Shown here piece after piece: positions 7,649 through 14,185 of a DNA stretch of 14,636 nt (the stretch's first letter is position 1; each line of letters begins with the position of its first letter). A model generated the notes under the pieces. That model searched no databases, was not told the origin of the DNA, and worked only from the letters and a program-made list of their open reading frames with translations. Source of the DNA: Oscillospiraceae bacterium. GTDB taxonomy: Bacteria; Bacillota; Clostridia; UBA1381. The stretch covers positions 1-14,636 of the forward strand of contig JAFLUR010000018.1 of the NCBI GenBank assembly GCA_022508725.1, given 5' to 3'. A program made the position numbers and the translations under genes.

Positions 7649-7677
7649 CAATTCTTTGCGGACTTCACCTAATAAAA

Positions 7678-7704
7678 ACCCTCTGTCTTTTCCGGACAGA
7701 GGGT
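7678..7704. terminator. Bidirectional intrinsic terminator between spoIIE and the PocR gene
   Basis: ACCCTCTGTC (7678-7687) pairs perfectly with GACAGAGGGT (7695-7704) around a seven-base loop. A-residues flank it on the left and seven T-residues run on the right to 7710, so it works for both converging genes. Confidence 0.92.
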
Positions 7705-7724
7705 TTTTTTGAAAATATAATATT

Positions 7725-8759
7725 TTATCTCATACTTTTCATAGACATAAGAAGACTGTCTATATCGCTTATAACCTTGTCGAGTTCCTTGACGGAATTC
7801 ACACTTTGGTGCATAATTTGGTTCGTATCCGAGAATTTATTTGAAGTGGATATGGTGGTATCACGGATAACCTTTATCTTTTCTTCAATATTCTCCGCCT
7901 GAATGGAGCTTTCATCGGAAAGACGGCGCATTTCCTGAGCTATCGCATTAAATCCGGCGCCCTGAGCACCCATTCTTTTTGCCTCTATAGACGCATTAAA
8001 GCCGAGCAGCTTGATCTGCAATGAAATATCCTGTATGTACTTAATAATATCATCCGACTGCTGAACCGCGCTGATGGATTCCGAAGATTCCTCATTGAAT
8101 ACCTCAAATTTCCTTTTGAGTGTCTCCATAGTCTTCATAACTTCTTTGCTGACAATTTCTATTCTTCCCGTTTCCTGGCTGAGAGCGTCCGTAACCTTTT
8201 CAATATCCTCTTCATGCTTAGCCATAAGAAGCTTTTGATAGCCTGCCTCTGACAAGCTGTTTGCAACAACGTACAAAAGCTCGGCAGCCGCCTCGATTTT
8301 CGAACGCGGAACCACCTTGACCTGTCTTACGGCGTTTATATATTCCTCTTCATCGACATTGATTTCTCTTGCTATCTTTCTGAATTTTTCTTCATCGGGA
8401 GGCTCCGGCAAAACCTGACCGCCGATCATAGAGCCTATATGCTGTCCGTTCACTATAATAGGCACCGCAAAATCACAAAGACCGCCGTGGCAGGTATAAA
8501 CCGACGGATGACCCGTTCTTGCCGCCTCATCGCCGCCCATAAGATCGCATTTATTGCACCTTTCCGCGCCGACCTTCGAACCTCTCGTAAGATCCATGCA
8601 AAAACGTGTAAATCCCGAGCCTTTTGTTACCGCTCCGTCCTTATCCGTACTTAATCCCGCCATACCGGTTGCCTTTGAAAAAGCGTCCTGAATTCTCTGT
8701 AAGGATCTTACATCGATAACATCGGTTAACTTCAATGAATTCAAATCTAATTCTGACAT
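7725..8759 (-). CDS. Soluble PocR-domain methyl-accepting-chemotaxis-type protein
   Basis: The protein has 344 residues and no membrane segment. Residues 10-175 match the PocR sensory domain, a ligand-binding fold seen in transcription regulators and receptors. It keeps the cysteine-rich core: Cys54, CNKC at 68-71, and TCHGGLCDFAVP at 89-100. Residues 178-344 form a long two-stranded coiled coil whose turn, LLGFNASIEAKRMG at 251-264 and GFNAIAQEMRRLSDES at 269-284, corresponds to the MCP signalling tip that contacts CheA and CheW. The tip departs from the usual LLALNAAIEAARAGE and GRGFAVVA pattern, and the bundle is short. It would be cytosolic, perhaps sensing a small molecule or the metal or redox state through its cysteines; the ligand is unknown. 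No che gene is in the window. The binding site is AAAGGA before the ATG. Confidence 0.88.
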   Translation of the reverse strand: MSELDLNSLKLTDVIDVRSLQRIQDAFSKATGMAGLSTDKDGAVTKGSGFTRFCMDLTRGSKVGAERCNKCDLMGGDEAARTGHPSVYTCHGGLCDFAVPIIVNGQHIGSMIGGQVLPEPPDEEKFRKIAREINVDEEEYINAVRQVKVVPRSKIEAAAELLYVVANSLSEAGYQKLLMAKHEEDIEKVTDALSQETGRIEIVSKEVMKTMETLKRKFEVFNEESSESISAVQQSDDIIKYIQDISLQIKLLGFNASIEAKRMGAQGAGFNAIAQEMRRLSDESSIQAENIEEKIKVIRDTTISTSNKFSDTNQIMHQSVNSVKELDKVISDIDSLLMSMKSMR

Positions 8760-8799
8760 ATATTCTCAATCCTTTCGACATATATTATACGCTACTACC

Positions 8800-8828
8800 A
8801 TTGTACAATAAAATTTGAAAAAAGTCAA
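8800..8828 (-). promoter_or_regulatory. Sigma-A promoter for the PocR-domain gene
   Basis: On the minus strand TTGACT (8828-8823), a 17-base spacer and TACAAT (8805-8800) form a good promoter. Transcription would start near 8793, about 34 nt before the start codon at 8759. Confidence 0.65.
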
Positions 8829-8910
8829 TTATATTTGTGCAATTTATTTGAAAAAAGTATATAATAAAATTACTCCCGAGTATTTTTATATCGATTTTTC
8901 TTCACAAATC

Positions 8911-8941
8911 TTCCCGTATTAAACTTTTTCGGGAATTTTTT
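8911..8941 (+). terminator. Plus-facing terminator-like hairpin with no plus-strand gene
   Basis: TTCCCG (8911-8916) pairs with CGGGAA (8930-8935) and is followed on the plus strand by a run of T to 8941. On the minus strand no T-run follows the stem, so it does not fit as the terminator of trmB. No plus-strand protein gene precedes it. A TATAAT at 8860-8865 could drive a short RNA that ends here. The stem is short, so confidence is moderate at best. Confidence 0.4.
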
Positions 8942-8960
8942 ACATCAAATTCCCCGCACA

Positions 8961-9000
8961 TACGATTTTGCCGTATTCGATCGTATTCGGAAATATCGTA
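8961..9000. repeat. Imperfect inverted repeat downstream of trmB
   Basis: TACGAT (8961-8966) pairs with ATCGTA (8995-9000), and CCG (8971-8973) with CGG (8988-8990), enclosing two short direct copies of CGTATTCG (8972-8979 and 8982-8989). There is no T-run on the minus strand. It could end or stabilise the trmB message, or be an operator. I see nothing else in 8942-9057. Confidence 0.35.
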
Positions 9001-9057
9001 CAAACCTCCAATAATACTCATCTCGTACCGTCACTTACGGAAAAAATAAACCTTTCT

Positions 9058-9696
9058 TCATACCCGGTATGCCTCGACCCGATAGATCGGCATTCCCGCA
9101 GAAGAAAATCTTTCCTCATATTCTGTCATGACATTGCCCTCAAATTCGCTTTTATGAAGATCAAAGGTTATGTTTTTGAGCTTAAAACCCTCATCGGCAA
9201 AGGAATTGAGTGAAAATTCAAAAAGCCGGCTGTTATCCGTCTTAAAGCACACCGCTCCTCCGGGGACAAGAAATTTTTTGTATACATCAAGAAAATTCTT
9301 ATGTGTAAGACGCCTTTTCGCTCTTTTTTTCTTGGGCCACGGATCGCTGAAATTAAGATATAATCTTTCCACTTCGTTTTGGGCGAAGCAATCGGCAAGT
9401 CTCTGCGCATCGGCGCTTATAAACCTCACGTTTGAAAGTCCTTTTTCAAACACTCTTTCCATAGCGATCACAAGCACGCTCGTTACGCGTTCCACCGCGA
9501 CGTAATTGACATCGGGATTCATCTCCGCCATTCCCGCAATAAATCCGCCCTTGCCGCAGCCTATTTCCATATGGACCGGATTATCGTTTGAAAACTCGTT
9601 TTTCCATTCTCCCCTGACGACCTCCGGTTCTTTTATCCAAATATTGCCGCACCGCTCCATTCTTTCTCCGCAGTGCTTTTTATTTCTCATACGCAT
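9058..9696 (-). CDS. trmB: tRNA (guanine-N7-)-methyltransferase
   Basis: The protein has 212 residues, the usual length for TrmB. It begins with the family's typical basic MRMRNKKH and ERME segments. The S-adenosylmethionine-binding glycine loop is EIGCGKGGF at 44-52, with Glu69 in the AVER strand. The TrmB signature SDPWPKKKRAKRRLTH is at 117-132, followed by KTDN at 152-155 and TEYEERF at 191-197 near the C-terminus. The enzyme methylates N7 of G46 in the variable loop of many tRNAs. A GGGAGAG binding site lies about six bases before the ATG at 9696. The gene is single, with a strong hairpin terminator ending about 25 bases before its start codon, so it must have its own promoter there or depend on read-through. 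No clear promoter is visible. Confidence 0.96.
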   Translation of the reverse strand: MRMRNKKHCGERMERCGNIWIKEPEVVRGEWKNEFSNDNPVHMEIGCGKGGFIAGMAEMNPDVNYVAVERVTSVLVIAMERVFEKGLSNVRFISADAQRLADCFAQNEVERLYLNFSDPWPKKKRAKRRLTHKNFLDVYKKFLVPGGAVCFKTDNSRLFEFSLNSFADEGFKLKNITFDLHKSEFEGNVMTEYEERFSSAGMPIYRVEAYRV

Positions 9697-9720
9697 AAAA
9701 ACTCTCCCGCTTAAATAAAA

Positions 9721-9753
9721 CGCCGGACGGATACCGCAACGCTCCGTCCGGCG
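9721..9753. terminator. Intrinsic terminator between the zinc-ribbon gene and trmB
   Basis: CGCCGGACGG (9721-9730) is perfectly complementary to CCGTCCGGCG (9744-9753). On the minus strand it is followed by TTTTATTT, as expected for a terminator of the gene at 9763-10200; on the plus strand TTTTT also follows. Confidence 0.85.
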
Positions 9754-9762
9754 TTTTTCGAA

Positions 9763-10200
9763 TCAATAATAATTGCTCAATGAATAGCCCAGCATCGCCA
9801 GACATACAATAACGATTATCCATGTCAGCATCACTACCGCATTGATAATTATTCCGGCTACACCCAAGCCTTTGCCTTTTTTCTTTGTGGGGTCAAAATT
9901 CACCACACCTATTATACACAGTACAAGACTTATAAGATTCAATGCCAGGAGGGAACATACAAATGTAAATATAAACCCAAGCAGACACATAACATCCATG
10001 TCCTTCTGCGGCTCCGGCTGATAGGATGTATAAAGATTATTATTTGTGTATGCAACATTGCCGTTAGGCATACCCGGAGTGTTTCCGGTGTTCGCATATG
10101 TACTGCTTTGTCCTGTCGCGCCGACATTTTTAAAGCCGCATTTCGGGCAGTATACATCGTTCGATTCCATCATTGAACCGCATTTACCGCAATTTTTCAT
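9763..10200 (-). CDS. Zinc-ribbon plus DUF4190-like small membrane protein
   Basis: The protein has 145 residues. The N-terminus is a zinc ribbon with CGKC at 4-7 and CPKC at 18-21. Residues 25-65 are a low-complexity Asn, Thr, Gly, Pro and Tyr-rich linker. Two membrane segments follow, near 70-93 and 111-135, separated by a polar FDPTKKKGKGLGVAGI stretch typical of DUF4190-type proteins. This architecture is common in Firmicutes but its function is unknown; an envelope or stress role is only a guess. AAGGAG is well placed before the ATG. It is bounded by terminators on both sides, so it is probably transcribed alone. A TTGACA (complement of 10234-10239) lies upstream, but no convincing -10 partner is seen. 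Confidence 0.75.
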   Translation of the reverse strand: MKNCGKCGSMMESNDVYCPKCGFKNVGATGQSSTYANTGNTPGMPNGNVAYTNNNLYTSYQPEPQKDMDVMCLLGFIFTFVCSLLALNLISLVLCIIGVVNFDPTKKKGKGLGVAGIIINAVVMLTWIIVIVCLAMLGYSLSNYY

Positions 10201-10271
10201 AATATCAGCTCCTTAATAAAATTTTTATAATATTGTCAAAGGCTTAAAAAACCTCCGATCGATACTGTTTT

Positions 10272-10307
10272 GAAAAAATGCCGATAAAATCATATGACTT
10301 TATCGGC
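10272..10307 (-). terminator. Intrinsic terminator after rpmF
   Basis: On the minus strand GCCGATAAA (10307-10299) pairs with TTTATCGGC (10288-10280), and TTTTTTC follows shortly after (10278-10272). The loop contains the palindrome CATATG. It closes the ribosomal protein transcript ten bases after the rpmF stop codon. Confidence 0.9.
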
Positions 10308-10316
10308 AATATTATG

Positions 10317-10499
10317 TTAATCATTATCTTTGGTAATGATCTCTTTACCCTTGTAATATCCGCAGGCCTTACAAACTCGGTGCGGCATTACATACTCGTG
10401 GCACTGCGGGCATTCAACCATCCCCGGAACCTCAAGCTTCCAATTTGCACGTCTTTTATCTCTTCTTGAACGGGAAACCTTTCCCTTTGGTACTGCCAT
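10317..10499 (-). CDS. rpmF: 50S ribosomal protein L32
   Basis: The protein has 60 residues, normal for L32. It begins MAVPKGKVSRSRRDKRRANW, which is diagnostic. The zinc ribbon is intact, with CPQC at residues 30-33 and CKAC at 43-46, so this is the zinc-dependent (C+) form. AGGAGGTG lies six bases before the ATG. The stop codon of the upstream DUF177 gene is 17 bases away, the standard yceD-rpmF pairing in bacteria. The gene that usually follows in Firmicutes, plsX, is absent; a terminator comes next instead. Confidence 0.97.
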   Translation of the reverse strand: MAVPKGKVSRSRRDKRRANWKLEVPGMVECPQCHEYVMPHRVCKACGYYKGKEIITKDND

Positions 10500-10516
10500 T
10501 TATTACACCTCCTAAA

Positions 10517-11026
10517 TCAATCCGAAGCATCGGATGAGCCTTTCATAATATCGGCAAGAGCCGCCCATCTCGGGTCGATCGTTTCCGTATCGCAGCCGCA
10601 CTCGGTTTCATTAAGGTCCGCCCCGCATTTGGGGCAGAGTCCCTTACAATCCTCACCGCATAAATACTTACCCGATATATTCATTGACAAATTATCGATA
10701 ACAATTCCGGTCAGATCAACGCTGTCATGCTCAAACATATAAACCTCGTCATCGATTTGTTCTTCTCCCTGTGCCAAAAATTCGGAAAAATCGAAATCAA
10801 ACACAATTTCAATTTCTTTCAGACATCTCGCACACTCCGTCGATGCACGGCAATCCGCATGAGCGGACAGTTTTAATGTTTTTCCGTTGTTTGTGATACT
10901 GCCGGAAATACGAATGGGTTCCGTAAATCTCACACCCGAAAATTCTTCCCCGGGCGCGGGGATTTCTCCCGATATTTCAATCCTTCCTCCGGATTCCTTT
11001 AATATCGACGAAACATCAACGACCAC
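10517..11026 (-). CDS. YceD / DUF177 family protein
   Basis: The protein has 169 residues and matches the YceD/DUF177 family, which is widely found immediately before rpmF and is implicated in 23S rRNA or 50S subunit metabolism. The family CxxC pair is visible as TECARCLKEIE at residues 65-75. A second cysteine cluster, CGEDCKGLCPKCGADLNETECGC, begins at residue 122 and looks like a zinc-binding ribbon. The start is GTG at 11026, supported by GGGGTGAT a few bases upstream; no ATG fits better. The gene starts 64 bases after rplL with no obvious terminator between, so it may be the tail of the rplJ-rplL transcript, which is an unusual position. Confidence 0.88.
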   Translation of the reverse strand: MVVDVSSILKESGGRIEISGEIPAPGEEFSGVRFTEPIRISGSITNNGKTLKLSAHADCRASTECARCLKEIEIVFDFDFSEFLAQGEEQIDDEVYMFEHDSVDLTGIVIDNLSMNISGKYLCGEDCKGLCPKCGADLNETECGCDTETIDPRWAALADIMKGSSDASD

Positions 11027-11090
11027 AATATCACCCCGAAATTCCTGTTTTTTGCCTGCTCTTTCGGACAGCTCTCCAAAAGGACTGCAA

Positions 11091-11462
11091 TTACTTCAAT
11101 TCTACCTTTGCGCCCGCCTCTTCGAGCTTAGCCTTCATAGACTCAGCCTCTTCCTTGGCTACGCCTGCCTTGATCTGCTTCGGAGCGCCGTCAACGAGCT
11201 CTTTTGCTTCCTTAAGGCCGAGACCCGTGATCTCTCTTACAACCTTGATAACGCCGAGCTTGCTTGCGCCCGCTTCAACGAGTTCAACGTCGAATTCCGA
11301 CTTCTCCGCAGCGCCTGCGCCCGCGTCACCCGCAGCGCCCGCCACCATGACCGGAGCAGCCGCGCTTACGCCGTACTTTTCCTCCATCATTTTAACAAGC
11401 TCTGCAACTTCCAATAATTTCAATTCATCAATCTGTTCCAAAATCTTTGCTACGTCTGCCAT
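11091..11462 (-). CDS. rplL: 50S ribosomal protein L7/L12
   Basis: The protein has 123 residues. The N-terminal dimerisation helix (1-30), an Ala and Gly-rich hinge (33-52) and the C-terminal globular domain with EFDVELVEAGASKLGVIKVVRE and the GLGLKEAKELVD helix are all present. L7/L12 forms the ribosomal stalk with L10 and recruits the translational GTPases. AGGAGGTC precedes the ATG. It lies 54 bases after rplJ in the usual order. In most Firmicutes rpoB follows, but here a DUF177 gene does. Confidence 0.98.
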   Translation of the reverse strand: MADVAKILEQIDELKLLEVAELVKMMEEKYGVSAAAPVMVAGAAGDAGAGAAEKSEFDVELVEAGASKLGVIKVVREITGLGLKEAKELVDGAPKQIKAGVAKEEAESMKAKLEEAGAKVELK

Positions 11463-11516
11463 TTTATTGACCTCCTGTTTATTCTTAAATTCAAATACTT
11501 ATGAAAACATCAGCTG

Positions 11517-12068
11517 TTATTCAGCAGCCGGCTCAGCCGATTCGGCAGCCTTTGCCGCTATAAGATCGGGTATCTCGACACCCTTTTCGACAACCGCGTT
11601 AAGCAATCTTACAAGGCTCGATACAGGTGAATTCAAGCTTCCCATCATCTTTGCTATCAAAACTTCCTTCGACGGAGTGGACGCGAGGACCTTTACCTCG
11701 TCAAGCGACATTACTTTGCCGTCCATAAAGCCCGATTTAAGCTCCAGTTTTTCATTTTCCTTTGCGAACTTCGCGATAACTCTTGCCGGAGCGACCGGAT
11801 CCTCCGATGATACAGCCACAGCCGTGGGTCCGTGAAGAATATCATCCAGCTCCTCAAGACCGACCTCCTTTGAAGCGCGTCTCAAGAGGGTATTTTTAAC
11901 AACAAAATAAGTAACGTTTTCTTTTCTGAGTTCGTTTCTCAAATTTGTGTCTTCCTCAACGGTAAGGCCTCTGTAATCAACCAAAACGCCTGCCTGAGCG
12001 GACTTCAATGTTTCGATGATATCCGCGACCTCCTGTTTCTTTTGTTCCAAAACTTTAGCACTTGGCAT
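11517..12068 (-). CDS. rplJ: 50S ribosomal protein L10
   Basis: The protein has 183 residues starting MPSAKVLEQKKQEV. The rRNA and L11-contacting domain includes GVLVDYRGLTVEED and NTLLRRA, and the C-terminal helix (about residues 130-170) anchors L7/L12 dimers. The chosen ATG at 12068 has AGGAGGTG eight bases upstream; a GTG three codons earlier overlaps that binding site and is unlikely. An L10-type leader with its own promoter precedes the gene, so its expression is probably controlled by binding of L10-(L12)4 to the leader. The Ala and Glu-rich tail is ordinary for the family. Confidence 0.97.
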   Translation of the reverse strand: MPSAKVLEQKKQEVADIIETLKSAQAGVLVDYRGLTVEEDTNLRNELRKENVTYFVVKNTLLRRASKEVGLEELDDILHGPTAVAVSSEDPVAPARVIAKFAKENEKLELKSGFMDGKVMSLDEVKVLASTPSKEVLIAKMMGSLNSPVSSLVRLLNAVVEKGVEIPDLIAAKAAESAEPAAE

Positions 12069-12111
12069 AATTTTCACCTCCTGATTAAAAACGACCGAGA
12101 ATATGTCATAT

Positions 12112-12242
12112 AAAAAGCCTTCCGCTGTAGACCGGCAGAAGGCTTCCTAAGTATATTTCGCAAGATTTTATTCATGCTTAAACAATCAATACTTAAATAT
12201 AACCCTCGGCAGGATTTATTTTTGTACCTGCTGTCTACGAGC
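12112..12242 (-). ncRNA. L10 ribosomal-protein leader RNA
   Basis: The leader carries the landmarks of the L10 leader family. On the minus strand GTAGACAGCAGG (12238-12227) is followed by CCTGCCGAGG (12213-12204), so GCAGG can pair with CCTGC to form the binding helix. Further on, AAGCCTTCTGC (12145-12135) pairs with GCGGAAGGCTT (12125-12115) and is followed by T-residues, giving a terminator-like attenuator. Its loop holds GTCTAC (12132-12127), complementary to the first GTAGAC (12238-12233), which would set up mutually exclusive folds. L10-(L12)4 binding is expected to favour termination, as in Bacillus subtilis. Confidence 0.88.
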
Positions 12243-12248
12243 AAAATA

Positions 12249-12277
12249 ATTATACCGGACAATGTTGTCTTTGTCAA
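12249..12277 (-). promoter_or_regulatory. Consensus promoter for rplJ-rplL
   Basis: On the minus strand TTGACA (12277-12272), 17 bases, then TATAAT (12254-12249) match the sigma-A consensus perfectly. Transcription would start near 12242, exactly ahead of the L10 leader. Confidence 0.9.
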
Positions 12278-12313
12278 GATAAAACCGGCATTTTTTTAAA
12301 AAATATTCAAAAA

Positions 12314-13009
12314 TCAGTCTGTAATCCTGGCGCCGTTCACCTTAACGCCCGGTCCCATTGTCGATGCGACCGAAACGCTTCTGAGATACTGACCCTTTGC
12401 AGCCGCCGGCTTAGCCTTTATGACAGCGCTCATAAGAGCAAGGAAATTTTCGGTAAGCTTTTCTTTTCCGAATGAAACCTTTCCTATCGGGCAGTGAATA
12501 ATGTTTGTTTTATCGAGTCTGTATTCGATCTTACCTGCTTTAATCTCTTTTACCGCCTTTTCTACATCCGGAGTAACCGTTCCCGCCTTGGGGCTCGGCA
12601 TAAGACCCTTGGGACCGAGAACCTTACCCAAACGACCTACCACGCCCATCATATCCGGCGTTGCTACAACGACGTCAAAATCAAACCAGTTCTCGCTTGT
12701 GATTTTTGTAACAAGCTCCTCTCCGCCGGCATAATCCGCGCCTGCGCTCTCTGCGTCCTTGATCTTATCGCCCTTTGCAAACACAAGAACCTTGGCTGTT
12801 TTGCCCGTTCCGTGCGGAAGAACGATAGCGCCTCTTACCTGCTGATCGGCGTGTCTTGAATCAACGCCGAGCTTTATATGAGCTTCCACCGTTTCGTCAA
12901 ACTTGGCTTTCGCGGTCTTTATAACGAGATCGATGGCCTCCTCCGTATCATAAGCCTTTGACTTTTCGATCAGCTTAGCGCTGTCTTTATATCTTTTTCC
13001 TCTAAACAT
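12314..13009 (-). CDS. rplA: 50S ribosomal protein L1
   Basis: The protein has 231 residues, normal for L1. It begins MFRGKRYKDSAKLIEKSKAY and carries the signature segments LPHGTGKTAKVLVFAKG, VGRLGKVLGPKGLMPSPKAGTV and the C-terminal STMGPGVKVN. L1 binds 23S rRNA in the mobile stalk at the E site and in many bacteria also represses the L11 operon by binding its leader. AAGGAGG lies eight bases before the ATG. It follows rplK by 55 bases, the usual rplK-rplA pair. The stop codon is followed by A/T-rich runs but no GC-rich terminator stem. Confidence 0.98.
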   Translation of the reverse strand: MFRGKRYKDSAKLIEKSKAYDTEEAIDLVIKTAKAKFDETVEAHIKLGVDSRHADQQVRGAIVLPHGTGKTAKVLVFAKGDKIKDAESAGADYAGGEELVTKITSENWFDFDVVVATPDMMGVVGRLGKVLGPKGLMPSPKAGTVTPDVEKAVKEIKAGKIEYRLDKTNIIHCPIGKVSFGKEKLTENFLALMSAVIKAKPAAAKGQYLRSVSVASTMGPGVKVNGARITD

Positions 13010-13064
13010 AGTTTGTCCTCCTTATGTGGTCAATCGAAGATTTTCTTCTCCCACTTATTCTCTA

Positions 13065-13490
13065 TCAGTCACCCACTACTATACCCATACTTCTTGCGGT
13101 TCCTGCGATCATACTCATCGCCGCTTCCAGCGACGCCGCGTTCAGATCGGGCATTTTCTGCTCCGCTATGGCCTTAAGATCAGCCTTGCTGATCGTTGCG
13201 ACCTTTGTTTTATTGGGAACACCCGAACCGCTCTGTATCTTGCACGCTTTTTTCAGAAGAACGGCGGCAGGCGGGGTCTTTGTAATAAACGTAAACGAAC
13301 GATCCGCGTATACCGTAATGACCACGGGAATGATAAGACCCGCGTCCTTTGCGGTTTTTTCATTGAATTCCTTCGTAAACTGCATGATATTGACTCCGTG
13401 CTGACCGAGAGCCGGACCTACAGGCGGAGCCGGTGTTGCCTTGCCTGCGGGGATTTGTAATTTGATGTAACCTACAACTTTTTGAGCCAT
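13065..13490 (-). CDS. rplK: 50S ribosomal protein L11
   Basis: The protein has 141 residues. It starts MAQKVVGYIKLQIPAGKATPAPPVGPALGQHGVNIMQF, with the proline-rich thiostrepton-site loop, and continues with VITVYADRSF and the C-terminal RNA-binding domain ending GTARSMGIVV. L11 forms the base of the GTPase stalk and contacts the L10-L12 complex. AAGGAGGTG is six bases before the ATG. It lies 168 bases after nusG, a space holding several hairpins that may be regulatory. Confidence 0.98.
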   Translation of the reverse strand: MAQKVVGYIKLQIPAGKATPAPPVGPALGQHGVNIMQFTKEFNEKTAKDAGLIIPVVITVYADRSFTFITKTPPAAVLLKKACKIQSGSGVPNKTKVATISKADLKAIAEQKMPDLNAASLEAAMSMIAGTARSMGIVVGD

Positions 13491-13658
13491 TTAAGGCACC
13501 TCCTTAATTTTAATGTGGTAATTGCGGGCTTTTGCGCCCTCCCACCCGAACACAATCGCCGTTTTTCAAATAACGGCATCAATAAAAATCATGCTAAGGG
13601 GTATTTATATAAACTTTTCGTTTATAGCTTTTTCCGGAATATCCGCTTTAAAAGCGGC
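13491..13658 (-). other. nusG-rplK intergenic leader with three hairpins
   Basis: On the minus strand, in order of transcription, there is TATAAAC/GTTTATA (13626-13608), GCCGTT/AACGGC (13577-13558) and GGGC/GCCC (13539-13526), the last about 15 bases before the rplK binding site. None is followed by a T-run, so none is a convincing terminator, and no strong promoter is visible. The position fits an autoregulatory leader for L11-L1, but I cannot demonstrate an L1-binding motif. Confidence 0.4.
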
Positions 13659-14171
13659 TTATTCAAACTTTTCGATCTGCGAATAATCCACCTCGACAGG
13701 CGTATCCCTGCCGAACATGGACACCATAACGGTAATTTTGCGCGTTTCGTTATCGACCTCTTCAACAACTCCCGCAAAGCCCTCGAGCGGACCGGATACT
13801 ATATTCACCGAATCACCGGGCGAAAGCTCGATAGCCGGTCTGACTATTCTCTCTATGCCCATCTCCTCGACCTCGCGCGGACTGAGCGGAACGGGCTTCG
13901 AGCCCGGTCCGACAAAGCCGGTCGAACCGACAACATTCCTGCCGATATACCATGTTTCATCGTTCATAACCATTTTAAGCATAACATAGCACGGAAAAAT
14001 CTTGCGTTTGGTGACCTTATTCCCCTCGACCACTTCCTCAACAGGAACCTCCACCTTCTGAATAAGATGTCCGAGATTTCTGTTTTCCACAATTTTTTCG
14101 ATAGTGGCTTTCACCTTGTTTTCATAACCCGAATAGGTATGCAGCACATACCATTTTGCTTCTTCAGACAT
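13659..14171 (-). CDS. nusG: Transcription termination/antitermination factor NusG
   Basis: The protein has 170 residues. The NGN domain comes first, with KWYVLHTYSGYENKV at 6-20, the EEVVEGNKVTKRKIFPCYV segment near 45-63 and VGSTGFVG at 81-88. The KOW domain follows from about 115, with GDSVNIVSGPLEGFAGVVEEVD and FGRDTPVEVDYSQIEK. NusG binds RNA polymerase, modulates pausing and, in Firmicutes, can promote pausing at T-rich sites. AAGGAGA precedes the ATG. It follows secE by 14 bases, the usual secE-nusG coupling. Confidence 0.98.
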   Translation of the reverse strand: MSEEAKWYVLHTYSGYENKVKATIEKIVENRNLGHLIQKVEVPVEEVVEGNKVTKRKIFPCYVMLKMVMNDETWYIGRNVVGSTGFVGPGSKPVPLSPREVEEMGIERIVRPAIELSPGDSVNIVSGPLEGFAGVVEEVDNETRKITVMVSMFGRDTPVEVDYSQIEKFE

Positions 14172-14185
14172 TCAAATTCTCCTTA

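Noticed and set aside
7030..7668. 212-codon minus-strand ORF under the 3' end of spoIIE
   Set aside because: It is a Ser/Ile-rich shadow of the PP2C phosphatase domain frame and has no supporting binding site or motifs.
11155..11835. 226-codon plus-strand ORF across rplL and rplJ
   Set aside because: It is an Ala/Ser/Thr-rich antisense shadow of two certain ribosomal protein genes.
12074..12277. 67-codon minus-strand ORF in front of rplJ
   Set aside because: It lies wholly within the promoter and L10 leader, has no protein-like composition and is explained by the structured RNA.
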